A stretch of DNA of 64,000 nt from Streptomyces hyderabadensis (GTDB lineage: Bacteria; Actinomycetota; Actinomycetes; Streptomycetales; Streptomycetaceae): NCBI RefSeq assembly GCF_020404845.1, contig NZ_JAIOJZ010000020.1:1-64000 (forward strand), given 5' to 3'. The position numbers were made by a program, and so were the translations under genes. Positions 32,153 through 40,731 of this stretch are shown piece by piece (within the stretch, counting starts at the first letter, position 1; every line of letters begins with the position of its first letter). The notes beneath the pieces were generated by a model that saw nothing but the letters and a program-made list of their open reading frames with translations, searched no databases and had not been told where the DNA came from.

Positions 32153-33988
32153 ATGCCAGCCACAGCACAGCCGCACCAGCCGCGTCGCAGACGCCGTACC
32201 AGCCGTCTCCTCGTGGCCGCCGCCACCGTCGTCACCGCCGGGGCGCTCGCCGCGGCGACGCTGCCGGCCTCGGCGAGCGCGGGCGGGACCGACCGCGGCC
32301 ACAGCGGCCATGGGAACGGCGGTCACGGTCACGGCCGCTACCAGGACGTCCAGCTCCTCTCCTTCAACGACCTGCACGGCAACCTGGAGCCGCCGGCCGG
32401 TTCCTCCGGCCGGGTCACCGAGGTCCAGCCGGACGGCACCACGAAGACGGTCGACGCGGGCGGCGTGGAGTACCTGGCCACCCATCTGCGCGAGGCCCGC
32501 AAGGGCAACCGCTACTCCATCACCGCCGCGGGCGGCGACATGGTGGGCGCCTCCCCGCTCCTGTCCGGTCTCTTCCACGACGAGCCGACCGTCGAGGCGC
32601 TGAACAAACTCGACCTGGACGTGACGAGCGTCGGCAACCACGAGTTCGACGAGGGCGCCAGGGAACTGGCCCGCCTCCAGAACGGCGGCTGCCACCCCAC
32701 CGCGGGCTGCTACACGGACAAGGAGTTCGAGGGCGCCGACTTCCCCTACCTGGCGGCGAACGTCCTCGACGAGAAGACCGGCAAGCCCGTCCTCAAGCCC
32801 TACTGGGTGTGGAAGCAGCGCGGCGTCAAGGTCGGCTTCATCGGTGTGACCCTGGAGGGCACCCCGGACATCGTCTCGGCCGAGGGCGTGAAGGGCCTGA
32901 AGTTCAAGGACGAGGTCGAGACGGTCAACAAGTACGCCAAGGAACTGCAGCGCCAGGGCGTGAAGTCGATCGTCGCGCTCATCCACGAGGGCGGCTTCCC
33001 GGCCTCCTCCTCCTACAACTACGACTGCGACTCCCCGGGCGCGGGCGACGGCATCTCCGGGCCGATCGTCGACATCGCCAAGAACATCACGCCGCAGGTC
33101 GACGCGCTGGTCACCGGCCACACCCACAACGCGTACGTCTGCACCATCCCCGACCCGGCGGGCAACCCCCGCATGGTCACCTCGGCCTCCTCCTTCGGCC
33201 GCCTCTACACGGACACCACGCTGACGTACGACCGCCGCACGGGTGACATCGCCCGCACGTCGGTGAAGTCGGCGAACCACGTGGTGACGCGGGACGTCGC
33301 CAAGGCGCCCGACATGACCCGGCTGATCGACAAGTGGAGCACCCTGGCCGCCCCGATCGGCAACCGCCCCATCGGCTACGTCTCCGCCGACATCGACCGC
33401 AACGGCACCGAGTCCCCGCTGGGCGACCTGATCGCCGACGCGCAGTTCGCGTACGGCAAGGAGCAGGACCCGGAGACCGACCTGGCCCTGATGAACCCGG
33501 GCGGCATCCGCGCCCCGCTGACCTACGCGGCCTCCGGCGCCGAGGGCGACGGCGTCGTCACCTACGCCGAGGGCTTCACGGTGCAGCCCTTCGCCAACAC
33601 CGTGAACCTCAAGGACTACACCGGCGCCCAGCTGATCCAGGTCCTCAAGGAGCAGGTGAGCGGCCCGAACGAGGCGGCCCCGAAGATCCTCCAGGTCTCC
33701 TCCGGCCTCACCTACACCCTGGACCTCACCAGGTCGGGCGCGGACCGCGTCGTCACGGACTCGATCCGCCTGAACGGCGCCCCCATCGACCCGTCCGCCA
33801 CCTACCGCGTCGCGTCCAACAGCTTCCTCGCGGGCGGCGGCGACGGCTTCACCACGCTGGGCGAGGGCACGAACGAACTGGTCGGCACGGACGACCTGGC
33901 CGCCTTCCAGCAGTACCTGACGGCCAACTCCTCGGCCACCGACCCGATCGCACCGCCGGCCGCCGACCGGATCACGGTCGTGCAGTAA
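32153..33988 (+). CDS. Secreted 5'-nucleotidase/UshA-like phosphoesterase
   Basis: 611 residues. The signal peptide ends near ASASAG and is followed by a His/Gly linker that may bind metal. The metallophosphoesterase domain has LLSFNDLHGNLEPP, AAGGDMVGASPLL, SVGNHEFDEGA and TGHTHNAYV. The C-terminal 5_nucleotid_C domain has LALMNPGGIRAPL and FLAGGGDGFTTLG. It acts outside the cell, releasing phosphate from nucleotides. ATG 32153 has AGGGGGG just upstream. Confidence 0.93.
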   Translation: MPATAQPHQPRRRRRTSRLLVAAATVVTAGALAAATLPASASAGGTDRGHSGHGNGGHGHGRYQDVQLLSFNDLHGNLEPPAGSSGRVTEVQPDGTTKTVDAGGVEYLATHLREARKGNRYSITAAGGDMVGASPLLSGLFHDEPTVEALNKLDLDVTSVGNHEFDEGARELARLQNGGCHPTAGCYTDKEFEGADFPYLAANVLDEKTGKPVLKPYWVWKQRGVKVGFIGVTLEGTPDIVSAEGVKGLKFKDEVETVNKYAKELQRQGVKSIVALIHEGGFPASSSYNYDCDSPGAGDGISGPIVDIAKNITPQVDALVTGHTHNAYVCTIPDPAGNPRMVTSASSFGRLYTDTTLTYDRRTGDIARTSVKSANHVVTRDVAKAPDMTRLIDKWSTLAAPIGNRPIGYVSADIDRNGTESPLGDLIADAQFAYGKEQDPETDLALMNPGGIRAPLTYAASGAEGDGVVTYAEGFTVQPFANTVNLKDYTGAQLIQVLKEQVSGPNEAAPKILQVSSGLTYTLDLTRSGADRVVTDSIRLNGAPIDPSATYRVASNSFLAGGGDGFTTLGEGTNELVGTDDLAAFQQYLTANSSATDPIAPPAADRITVVQ

Positions 33989-34010
33989 CCGGCCGCGGCC
34001 CGGCGTACCA

Positions 34011-34058
34011 CGAGCCCGGCCCACCGTACGGCTCAGCCGTCGCGGTTTGCCGGGCTCG
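34011..34058. terminator. Nested hairpin after the 5'-nucleotidase
   Basis: The outer arms CGAGCCCGGC and GCCGGGCTCG (10 bp) enclose an inner hairpin ACGGCT-C-AGCCGT. It lies 22 bases after the nucleotidase stop and before the next gene, and probably ends that transcript. Confidence 0.65.
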
Positions 34059-34122
34059 TCACACCGGGGCCGGAACTCGTCGGCGGTCACAGGGGTCTTG
34101 CAAGAATGAGGGGGCGACGAGG

Positions 34123-35118
34123 ATGCCCACACCCTCCTCGAGTCTCGTCGACCCCGATGACGAGTCGCGACACCGAACGGGAGCCCGAATGCGCGCGCAG
34201 GACCAGACCGACCGCATAGACCCCTCGGCCGCGAAGGTGCCGCTGACCCGCACCGCGGCCAGAACCTCGCAGGAGTCCACCGTGGCCCGGATGGCGCACG
34301 CGATGCAGAGCTCCGCCGGGAACCAGGCCATGGCGCACGCGGTGTCCCACTCGCGCACGCCGGTCCAGCGGACGGTGGCCAACGTCATGGAGGACATGAC
34401 GGAGGAACAGCTCAGGCAGCTGCTGCCGAGCTACAACGTCGACCCGGCAGACGTCGATGCCATCGTCGCCAAGTTCCACGCCAGGAGGAACACCCCGCTG
34501 GCGCCCACCTCCGTGCAGGACCTCCTGCGCATGGCGATGCCGGCCAAGTACCCCCGGGAGGAGGTCGAGAAGGGCATCAAGAAGAACCTCACCGACAGTG
34601 CCCCTTCCCGTCGCGTCGCCGCCAGCACGGTGATCACCCTGCACCGCGGCGACACCCGGAGCAAGGAAGAGGTCGAGGCGGCCGGCGGGTTCTTCGGCTG
34701 GGGGCCGGTGACGGTCGAGCACGCGAGGTCGCTCGCGACCGCCTGGCAGGCGAAGAACGCGGCGCAACGACGCGACTGGTTCCAGGACTGGAAGAGGGAG
34801 ACCGCCACGAAGAAGGACGACCTGCCCTACGTGGCCACCGGCGGCGAGGCGCAGAAGGGCGGGTACCAGTACACCCTCAACGTGCCGTTGCAGCTGGTGG
34901 GGGGCGAGACGACGCCGGGAATGCTCAACCCGACCCTGTGGGCGGACAAGGCCGACCTGAGCCAGGCGTCGGTACTGGCGCTCGAGTCGCGAGGCGAGTA
35001 CGTCTTCATCACGGGCGTCCCCCTCAAGTACATCTCGGGCCTCAAGCCGCCCGTTCCGCAGAAGCCGGACAGCGTGAATACCGCCGCGGCCGCAGCGGCG
35101 GGCCCTCCCCAGACGTGA
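34123..35118 (+). CDS. Candidate ADP-ribosyltransferase with AGNxAM...VQR N-terminus
   Basis: 331 residues, no signal peptide. The N-terminal region carries ARMAHAMQSSAGNQAMAHAV then PVQR, the AGN-x-A...QR pattern I know from DUF4157-type and contractile-injection-associated proteins. The C-terminal half fits a cholera/pertussis-type ADP-ribosyltransferase: LHRGDTR (Arg175) followed by an EAAGGFFGWG turn, YVATGG (236-241) at the STS position, and a strand EYVFITGVPLKYI with Glu292, as in the catalytic glutamate strand of that fold. Weak points: STS reads ATG, and the residue two before Glu292 is Arg, not Gln or Glu. ATG 34123 follows GAGGGGG; ATG 34189 (MRAQDQ) is possible. No immunity gene is adjacent. 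Confidence 0.55.
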   Translation: MPTPSSSLVDPDDESRHRTGARMRAQDQTDRIDPSAAKVPLTRTAARTSQESTVARMAHAMQSSAGNQAMAHAVSHSRTPVQRTVANVMEDMTEEQLRQLLPSYNVDPADVDAIVAKFHARRNTPLAPTSVQDLLRMAMPAKYPREEVEKGIKKNLTDSAPSRRVAASTVITLHRGDTRSKEEVEAAGGFFGWGPVTVEHARSLATAWQAKNAAQRRDWFQDWKRETATKKDDLPYVATGGEAQKGGYQYTLNVPLQLVGGETTPGMLNPTLWADKADLSQASVLALESRGEYVFITGVPLKYISGLKPPVPQKPDSVNTAAAAAAGPPQT

Positions 35119-35148
35119 GGCCGTGAGGGGGGGGGGCCGGGCCCCCGG

Positions 35149-36630
35149 CTACCCCCGGCCCCCGTCGGCCCCTCCGGTCTCCGGCGGGGGCACCGGCGCC
35201 CCCGGCAGGCGTACGGAAGCCACCGTGCCGCCGCCACCGTCCTCGGCCGGGGTCAGGCTCACGGCCCCGCCCGCCTGCTGCACCGTCCGCGCCACGATGG
35301 ACAGGCCCAGGCCGGAGCCGGGCAGCGCGCGGGCGCTCGGGGAGCGCCAGAAGCGGTCGAAGACGTGCGGCAGTTCGTCGGCGGAGATGCCGGGGCCGTG
35401 GTCGCGGACGGTGAGGACGCCGTCGGCGAGGCGTACGTCGATCGTGCCGCCGTGCGGGCTGAACTTCACCGCGTTGTCCAGGATGTTGACCACCGCGCGT
35501 TCCAGTGCGGCCGGCTCCGCCCGTACGTACCACGGGTGTACGTCCGCGTTGATCGTCAGCTCCGGACCGCGCAGGCGGGCGCGGCGCAGGGCGGACTCGA
35601 CGACGTCCTGCCAGGCGAGGATCCGGGTGCGGCCCTCGTGCTGGCCGGTGTCGGGGCGGGACAGCTCCTGGAGGTCGCCGATGAGCGCCGCCAGCTCCGT
35701 CATCTGCGCCTTGACCGAGGCGAGGAGCGCCTTGCGGTCGGCCTCCGGGATCGGGCGGCCCGTCTCCTCGCTGCGGGTGAGCAGCTCGATGTTGGTGCGC
35801 AGGGAGGTGAGCGGGGTGCGCAGCTCGTGCCCCGCGTCGGCGATGAGCTGCTGCTGCAGGTCGCGGGAGCTGGCCAAGGACGAGGTCATGCTGTTGAAGG
35901 ACCGGGACAGCCGCGCGATCTCGTCGTCGCTGTCGTCCTCGACGGGGATGCGGATGGTCAGGTCTTCGGTGCGGGCGACGTGTTCCACGGCCCGGGTCAG
36001 GTCGTCGACGGGACGCAGCCCGGTCCGCGCCACCCACAGCCCGGCGGCGCCGGCGCCGAGGACTCCGACGCCGGAGACGAGGAGGAGGATCAGCGCCAGG
36101 TCGTTGAGCGTGGACTGGGTGCCCTTCAGCGGTACGGCTGCGATGAGTGCGGCGCTCGCCCGGTCCTGCGTGACCGGGTTGGTGATGGTCACCGGCAGCG
36201 TCAGTACGCGCAGTTCGGTGCCGTCCTCGGCGGTGCCGTTGCGGAAGCTGCCCTCACGGGGTGAACCGTCGTCGATCACCTCGTGGTCGGCTTCCGTCAC
36301 CTTGATCTCACCCACCGAGGTGGTGAACAGGCAGACCGTCCCGGTCGCCGTTACCACCTGGGAGTAGGTCGTCCGAAGACCGTTGACGCCTTCCCGCGGA
36401 GTCTGCGAGCAGTTGTTGAGCGCTTCCCGGGCCTGGTCACGCTGCTGCGGGTCGTTCAGCATCGTGGCCTTCCTGAGGTCGCTGTCGACCTGGTCGTACA
36501 GCCTCCCCTGGACGATGAACCAGCACGTCACCGAAACCGCCGCCACCGCGAACGCCACCGCCGCCGCCACCAGCAGGGACAGTCGCGCCCGGATGGGCAG
36601 CGCGCGGACCCGGCGGGCCAGGCCTGTCAC
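35149..36630 (-). CDS. HAMP-type sensor histidine kinase
   Basis: 493 residues: transmembrane helix 1 (LSLLVAAAVAFAVAAVSVTCWFI), an extracellular sensor of about 130 residues with two Cys, helix 2 (LALILLLVSGVGVLGAGAAGLWV), a HAMP linker, HisKA (LIADAGHELRTPLTSLRTNIE) and the ATPase domain (AALERAVVNILDNAVKFSPHG; VRDHGPGISADELPHVFDRF; GSGLGLSIV). GTG 36630 overlaps the stop of the response regulator. Together with the HtrA protease encoded just upstream it resembles the mycobacterial MprAB-PepD set, which senses envelope stress. That parallel is inference. Confidence 0.92.
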   Translation of the reverse strand: MTGLARRVRALPIRARLSLLVAAAVAFAVAAVSVTCWFIVQGRLYDQVDSDLRKATMLNDPQQRDQAREALNNCSQTPREGVNGLRTTYSQVVTATGTVCLFTTSVGEIKVTEADHEVIDDGSPREGSFRNGTAEDGTELRVLTLPVTITNPVTQDRASAALIAAVPLKGTQSTLNDLALILLLVSGVGVLGAGAAGLWVARTGLRPVDDLTRAVEHVARTEDLTIRIPVEDDSDDEIARLSRSFNSMTSSLASSRDLQQQLIADAGHELRTPLTSLRTNIELLTRSEETGRPIPEADRKALLASVKAQMTELAALIGDLQELSRPDTGQHEGRTRILAWQDVVESALRRARLRGPELTINADVHPWYVRAEPAALERAVVNILDNAVKFSPHGGTIDVRLADGVLTVRDHGPGISADELPHVFDRFWRSPSARALPGSGLGLSIVARTVQQAGGAVSLTPAEDGGGGTVASVRLPGAPVPPPETGGADGGRG

Positions 36631-37367
36631 TCGGCGCCGCCCTGCCGCAGGACGTAGCCGACGCCGCGGACGGTGTGGACCAGGCGCGGCTCGCCGCCCG
36701 CCTCGGTCTTGCGGCGCAGGTACATGACGTACACGTCGAGGGAGTTCGACGACGGCTCGAAGTCGAAGCCCCAGACGGCCTTGAGGATCTGCTCCCGGGT
36801 GAGGACCTGGCGCGGGTGCGCCATGAACATCTCCAGCAGGGTGAACTCCGTGCGGGTCAGCTCCACCGGGCGCCCGGCCCGGGTGACCTCGCGGGTCGAC
36901 AGGTCCATGGTCAGGTCGGCGAAGCTCAGCGTGTCGTCGTCCTCGGCGGTGGCCTCCACCGCCGCCGCGTAGGAGCTGCGCCGCAGCAGCGCGCGGATGC
37001 GGGCGAACAGCTCGTCCAGTTCGAACGGCTTGACCAGGTAGTCGTCCGCTCCGGCGTCCAGGCCGGTCACCCGGTCACCGACTGTGTCGCGGGCCGTCAG
37101 CATCAGGATGGGCGTCAGGTCACCGGCGCCGCGGATGCGGCGGGCGGCGGTCAGGCCGTCCATGCGGGGCATCTGGATGTCCAGGACGACCAGGTCGGGC
37201 CGGTAGGCCGCCGCCTTCTCCAGCGCGTCGGCGCCGTCGACGGCGACCTCGGTGTCGTACCCCTCGAAGGCGAGGCTGCGCTGGAGGGCTTCGCGGACCG
37301 CCGGCTCGTCGTCGACGATCAGGATGCGCTGGATCTCGCGGTCGCGGTCGGCGTCTGCGGGGCTCAT
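36627..37367 (-). CDS. OmpR-family response regulator
   Basis: 246 residues. Receiver with LIVDDEPAVREAL, phospho-acceptor Asp in LVVLDIQMPRMDG, and the switch Thr and Lys in LMLTARD and YLVKPF. The C-terminal winged helix (VELTRTEFTLLEMFMAHPRQVL; SLDVYVMYLRRK; HTVRGVGYVLR) is OmpR-like. ATG 37367 is chosen; the frame continues upstream without coding character. Four bases overlap with the kinase gene show coupling. The htrA-like gene is 90 bases upstream on the same strand and may be a target. Confidence 0.93.
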   Translation of the reverse strand: MSPADADRDREIQRILIVDDEPAVREALQRSLAFEGYDTEVAVDGADALEKAAAYRPDLVVLDIQMPRMDGLTAARRIRGAGDLTPILMLTARDTVGDRVTGLDAGADDYLVKPFELDELFARIRALLRRSSYAAAVEATAEDDDTLSFADLTMDLSTREVTRAGRPVELTRTEFTLLEMFMAHPRQVLTREQILKAVWGFDFEPSSNSLDVYVMYLRRKTEAGGEPRLVHTVRGVGYVLRQGGAE

Positions 37368-37456
37368 GGGCTCGGGTTCCTCGGGTGCGGTCGGGGGCGG
37401 GCAGGGAGGGTCAACGCCTTCAGCGTCGCACGTCCGCGCGCCCGCTCGGCTCCACG

Positions 37457-38527
37457 TCAGTTGCTCGCGCCCGCCCGCAGCTCGGGCAGGTCGGCCTTGA
37501 CCGTGTTGATCGGGATGGCGAAGCCGAGGCCCACGCTGCCCGCGCTCGCGGAGGACTCGGTCGCCGAGTACATCGCGGAGTTGATGCCGATGATGTTGCC
37601 GTTCATGTCGATCAGCGCGCCGCCGGAGTTGCCCGGGTTGAGGGAGGCGTCGGTCTGGATCGCCTTGTACGTCGTCGTGGAGGAGCCGGTGTCGCCGTTG
37701 AACTGCTGGCCGCCGAACTCGAACGGCCACTGGCCGCCCTGCCGCTGCTGCTGTTGCTCCTGGCCCTCATCGGTCGAGACGGTCACGTCCCGGTCGAGGG
37801 CGGAGACGATGCCGCTGGTCACGGTGCCGGTCAGGCCCTCGGGGGAGCCGATGGCGACGACCTGGTCGCCGACCCCGACGCCGTCGGAGTCGCCGAGGGT
37901 GGCGGCCTTCAGGCCGGAGGCGTTCTCCAGCTTGATCAGCGCGAGGTCCTTCTTGCTGTCGGTGCCGACGACCTCGGCGGTGTACTGCTTGCCGTCGCTC
38001 GTCGTGACCTTGACGGAGGAGGCGCCGGACACGACGTGGTTGTTGGTGATGATCTCGCCGTCGTCGGTGATGATCACGCCGGAACCGGTGGAGGAGCCGG
38101 CGTTCGAGGTGGCGTTGATCTCGACGATGCTCGGGCTGACCGCCTTCGCGACGCCGGAGACCGTGCCCTTCTGGCTGGAGGGCACCACGTTGGTGCTGGT
38201 CGAGCTGGAGGCGACGGTGTCGCCGCCGGCCAGCTCCTGGATGCCGTACGCCGTGCCGCCGCCGACGGCCGCCGCGACGATCGCCACGGCCACCAGCAGG
38301 GCGGCCGGGCCGCGCCGCCGGGCCGGACGCCTGCCGTGCGGTTCCGCGGGCTGCTCGGGCTGCTCGGGCCGCATGTCCGGCAGGGGCTGCGTGGGGTTCC
38401 CGGGCGGCTGCGCCGGCGGGGGCGGCCACTCCGGGTTGACGGGAGAGGAGGCGTGCTGGTGGGGTCCCTGGTACGGGTTCGCGTGCTCGTACTCGCCGTT
38501 CTGGCGGAGGCTCTCGGTCATGTTCAT
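37457..38527 (-). CDS. Membrane-anchored HtrA/DegP-like serine protease
   Basis: 356 residues. A Pro/Glu-rich cytoplasmic N-terminus (1-70), one transmembrane helix (about 74-96), then a trypsin-like protease with the triad His164 (TNNHVVSGA), Asp194 (KKDLALIKL) and Ser301 (SLNPGNSGGALI). A Gln/Gly-rich insert (QGQEQQ-type, 255-280) lies in the activation region. The chain ends after FAIPINTVKADLPEL, so no PDZ domain is present, unlike PepD or DegP. It would act on the outer face of the membrane, probably in protein quality control together with the adjacent two-component system. Confidence 0.9.
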   Translation of the reverse strand: MNMTESLRQNGEYEHANPYQGPHQHASSPVNPEWPPPPAQPPGNPTQPLPDMRPEQPEQPAEPHGRRPARRRGPAALLVAVAIVAAAVGGGTAYGIQELAGGDTVASSSTSTNVVPSSQKGTVSGVAKAVSPSIVEINATSNAGSSTGSGVIITDDGEIITNNHVVSGASSVKVTTSDGKQYTAEVVGTDSKKDLALIKLENASGLKAATLGDSDGVGVGDQVVAIGSPEGLTGTVTSGIVSALDRDVTVSTDEGQEQQQQRQGGQWPFEFGGQQFNGDTGSSTTTYKAIQTDASLNPGNSGGALIDMNGNIIGINSAMYSATESSASAGSVGLGFAIPINTVKADLPELRAGASN

Positions 38528-38609
38528 GAGCTTCCCGCCCCCGGATGAGAGCGGCCTGAGTGCCGCCTGAGAAGCCCGGCAGAACCTCGTATGCCCGATA
38601 TAAAGAGGT

Positions 38610-38651
38610 CAGGGCGGTGTGTTGCGCAAACGCCAGGGCGGTGTGTTACGC
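38610..38651. repeat. 18-bp direct repeat between htrA-like and LacI genes
   Basis: CAGGGCGGTGTGTTGCGC and CAGGGCGGTGTGTTACGC differ at one base and are 24 bases apart. The second copy runs into the stop codon of the LacI-family gene, and both lie upstream of the htrA-like gene, so they could be sites for its regulator. Confidence 0.6.
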
Positions 38652-39668
38652 GCAGCCGCAGGACTGCCGGACCACCAGCTGCGACGGGAACACCTTCAGC
38701 CGCTCGCGGCGGGAGCCCGCCACCCGCAGGCCGTCGTCCAGGACCAGGTCCACGGCGGCGCGGGCCATCGCCGACCGGTCCGAGGCGACCGTCGTCAGCG
38801 GCGGGTCGGCGAGGTCCGCCTCCTTGATGTCGTCGAAGCCGGCCACCGCCAGCTCCCCGGGGACGTCGATGCGCAGCTCGCGGGCCGCGCGCAGCAGGCC
38901 GATCGCCTGGTCGTCGGTGGAGCAGAAGATCGCGGGCGGGCGCTGCGGCCCGGAGAGCAGCTCCAGGCCCACGCGGTACGCGTCGTAGCGGTTGTACGGC
39001 GCCTCGAAGAGCCGGCCCTCGGTGGAGAGCCCGGCCTCCTTCATCGCACGCCTCCAGCCCTCGACGTGGTCGGAGACCGGGTCACCGACGGACGGGGTCT
39101 CGGCGGTGCCGCCCATACAGGCGACGTAGGCGTACCCGTGCTCCAGCAGATGCCGTACGGCGAGCTGGGCGCCGCCGAGGTCGTCGGTGACGACGGCGAC
39201 GTCGTCGATGGCCTCGGGGCGCTCGTGCAGCAGGACGACGCGGGCGTCCCAGGCGTCGATCTCGGCGGCCGCCAGGTCGTTCAGGGCGTGGCTGACCAGG
39301 ATCAGGCCGGAGACCCGCATGCCGAGGAAGGCGCGCAGGTAGTGGACCTCGCGCTCGCCGACGTAGTCGCTGTTGCCGACGAGCACCATCTTGCCGCGCT
39401 CGGAGGCGGCCCACTCGACCGCGTGCGCCATCTCCGCGAAGAACGGCTGGCGCGCGTCCGGGACGATCAGGCCTATGAGGTCCGTGCGCCGCGACGCCAT
39501 CGCCTGGGCGACCCGGTCCGGGCGGTACCCCAGTTCCTTGATCGCGGCGAGGACACGCTCGCGCGTGGCCGGGGCGACCGGCCGGGGTCCGTTGTTGATG
39601 ACGTAGCTGACGACCGCGGTGGAAGTCCCCGCCAGTCGCGCCACGTCATCCCGAGTCACCTTGGCCAC
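38646..39668 (-). CDS. LacI-family transcriptional regulator
   Basis: 340 residues. The N-terminal helix-turn-helix and hinge (VTRDDVARLAGTSTAVVSYVINNGPRPVAPATRERVLAAIKELGYRPD) precede a periplasmic-binding-like effector domain (LIGLIVPDARQPFFAEMAHAVE; VAGFDDIKEADLADPPLTTV). The ligand is probably a sugar by family, but no sugar gene is adjacent. The C-terminus VVRQSCGC carries two Cys after a Ser. It lies downstream of glnR on the same strand with a 42-base gap. Confidence 0.92.
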   Translation of the reverse strand: MAKVTRDDVARLAGTSTAVVSYVINNGPRPVAPATRERVLAAIKELGYRPDRVAQAMASRRTDLIGLIVPDARQPFFAEMAHAVEWAASERGKMVLVGNSDYVGEREVHYLRAFLGMRVSGLILVSHALNDLAAAEIDAWDARVVLLHERPEAIDDVAVVTDDLGGAQLAVRHLLEHGYAYVACMGGTAETPSVGDPVSDHVEGWRRAMKEAGLSTEGRLFEAPYNRYDAYRVGLELLSGPQRPPAIFCSTDDQAIGLLRAARELRIDVPGELAVAGFDDIKEADLADPPLTTVASDRSAMARAAVDLVLDDGLRVAGSRRERLKVFPSQLVVRQSCGCA

Positions 39669-39710
39669 GCGCGGAGTCTACGCGGATGGACCCGCCCCGG
39701 GCAGGGCGTA

Positions 39711-40505
39711 TCACACCTTGGATGACCTTGCGTCCGCCGCCTCGTCCTGCTGGGAACCCTCGCCCCCGGGCTCCTCGGCCTTGTCGTTCCGCTCGGCCTT
39801 CCCGGTCTTCTCCGGCTTTTCGGTCTTCTCCGGCTTCTCCGGTGTCACGAAGCGGTAGCCCACGTTGCGGACGGTGCCGATGAGCGACTCGTGCTCGGGG
39901 CCGAGCTTGGCGCGCAGCCGCCGCACGTGCACGTCGACCGTGCGGGTGCCGCCGAAGTAGTCGTACCCCCACACCTCCTGGAGCAGCTGCGCGCGGGTGA
40001 ACACGCGGCCGGGGTGCTGGGCGAGGTACTTCAGCAGCTCGAACTCCTTGAAGGTGAGGTCCAGGACCCGGCCCTTGAGCTTCGCGGAGTAGGTCGCCTC
40101 GTCCACCGACAGGTCGCCGTTGCGGATCTCCATGGGGGAGTCGTCGCCGCCGAGCTGCTGGCGGCCGGTGGCCAGCCGCAGCCGCGCCTCGACCTCCGCC
40201 GGACCGGCGGTGTCGAGGAGTACGTCGTCGATGCCCCAGTCGGCGGTGACGGCGGCGAGACCGCCCTCGGTGACGATGAGGACCAGCGGACAGCTCAGGC
40301 CCGTGGAGCGCAGCAGCTGGCACAGGCTGCGGATCTGGGGAAGGTCGCGGCGCCCGTCGACGAGGATGACGTCGGCGCCCGGGGTGTCGACGAGGGCGGG
40401 GCCCTCCGCCGGGGCCACGCGTACGTTGTGCAGCAGCAGGCCGAGGGCGGGGAGCACCTCCGTCGACGGCTGGAGGGCGTTGGTAAGGAGCAGCAGAGAA
40501 CTCAT
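39711..40505 (-). CDS. glnR: Nitrogen-metabolism regulator GlnR
   Basis: 264 residues, an OmpR-type orphan regulator. The receiver-like domain (SLLLLTNALQPSTEVLPALGLLLHNVRVAP...VILVDGRRDL) lacks the normal acidic pair of phosphorylated regulators, as known for GlnR. The winged helix is FKEFELLKYLAQHPGRVFTRAQLLQEVWGYDYFGGTRTVDVHVRRLRAKLG with the typical GTVRNVGYRF end. The C-terminal tail has KPEKTEKPEK-type charged repeats. Known role: it activates or represses glnA, glnII, amtB and nitrate genes according to nitrogen supply. ATG 40505 is used, with GGTGGGG upstream. No cognate kinase is adjacent, as expected. Confidence 0.93.
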   Translation of the reverse strand: MSSLLLLTNALQPSTEVLPALGLLLHNVRVAPAEGPALVDTPGADVILVDGRRDLPQIRSLCQLLRSTGLSCPLVLIVTEGGLAAVTADWGIDDVLLDTAGPAEVEARLRLATGRQQLGGDDSPMEIRNGDLSVDEATYSAKLKGRVLDLTFKEFELLKYLAQHPGRVFTRAQLLQEVWGYDYFGGTRTVDVHVRRLRAKLGPEHESLIGTVRNVGYRFVTPEKPEKTEKPEKTGKAERNDKAEEPGGEGSQQDEAADARSSKV

Positions 40506-40617
40506 CGCGCCCCACCTGCCTGGGACGGTTTGTGGTCGTGCCCGGTTCGCTCGCCCATAACGTCTGGTTCCTCCCGGTCCCTGCGAGGACGTTTGGCACT
40601 GCTTCGTACTGGTGGCG

Positions 40618-40710
40618 TTCGGGAGGTGAATGCCCGGCGACCGCCCGACGACCGCCCGGCATCGCTCCCGAAAGCACAAAAGGACCCGGGGGCTACGTTG
40701 CCCGAGTCCT
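40618..40710. promoter_or_regulatory. Two large hairpins upstream of glnR
   Basis: Hairpin one (40618-40672): outer arms TTCGGGAG/CTCCCGAA and inner arms ATGCCCGGC/GCCCGGCAT with one mismatch. Hairpin two (40681-40710): AGGAC-c-CGGG against CCCG-a-GTCCT. Read toward glnR, hairpin two is followed by TTTTGTGCTTT, which looks like an intrinsic terminator, so it may be an attenuator in a long glnR leader or a block to antisense transcription. Confidence 0.45.
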
Positions 40711-40731
40711 CTGCCCAGCAGAATAGCCGAC

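Noticed and set aside
35127..35136. Run of ten G as a possible phase-variable switch
   Set aside because: It lies between two convergent stop codons, so length change would not alter a protein. More likely part of a GC-rich terminator.
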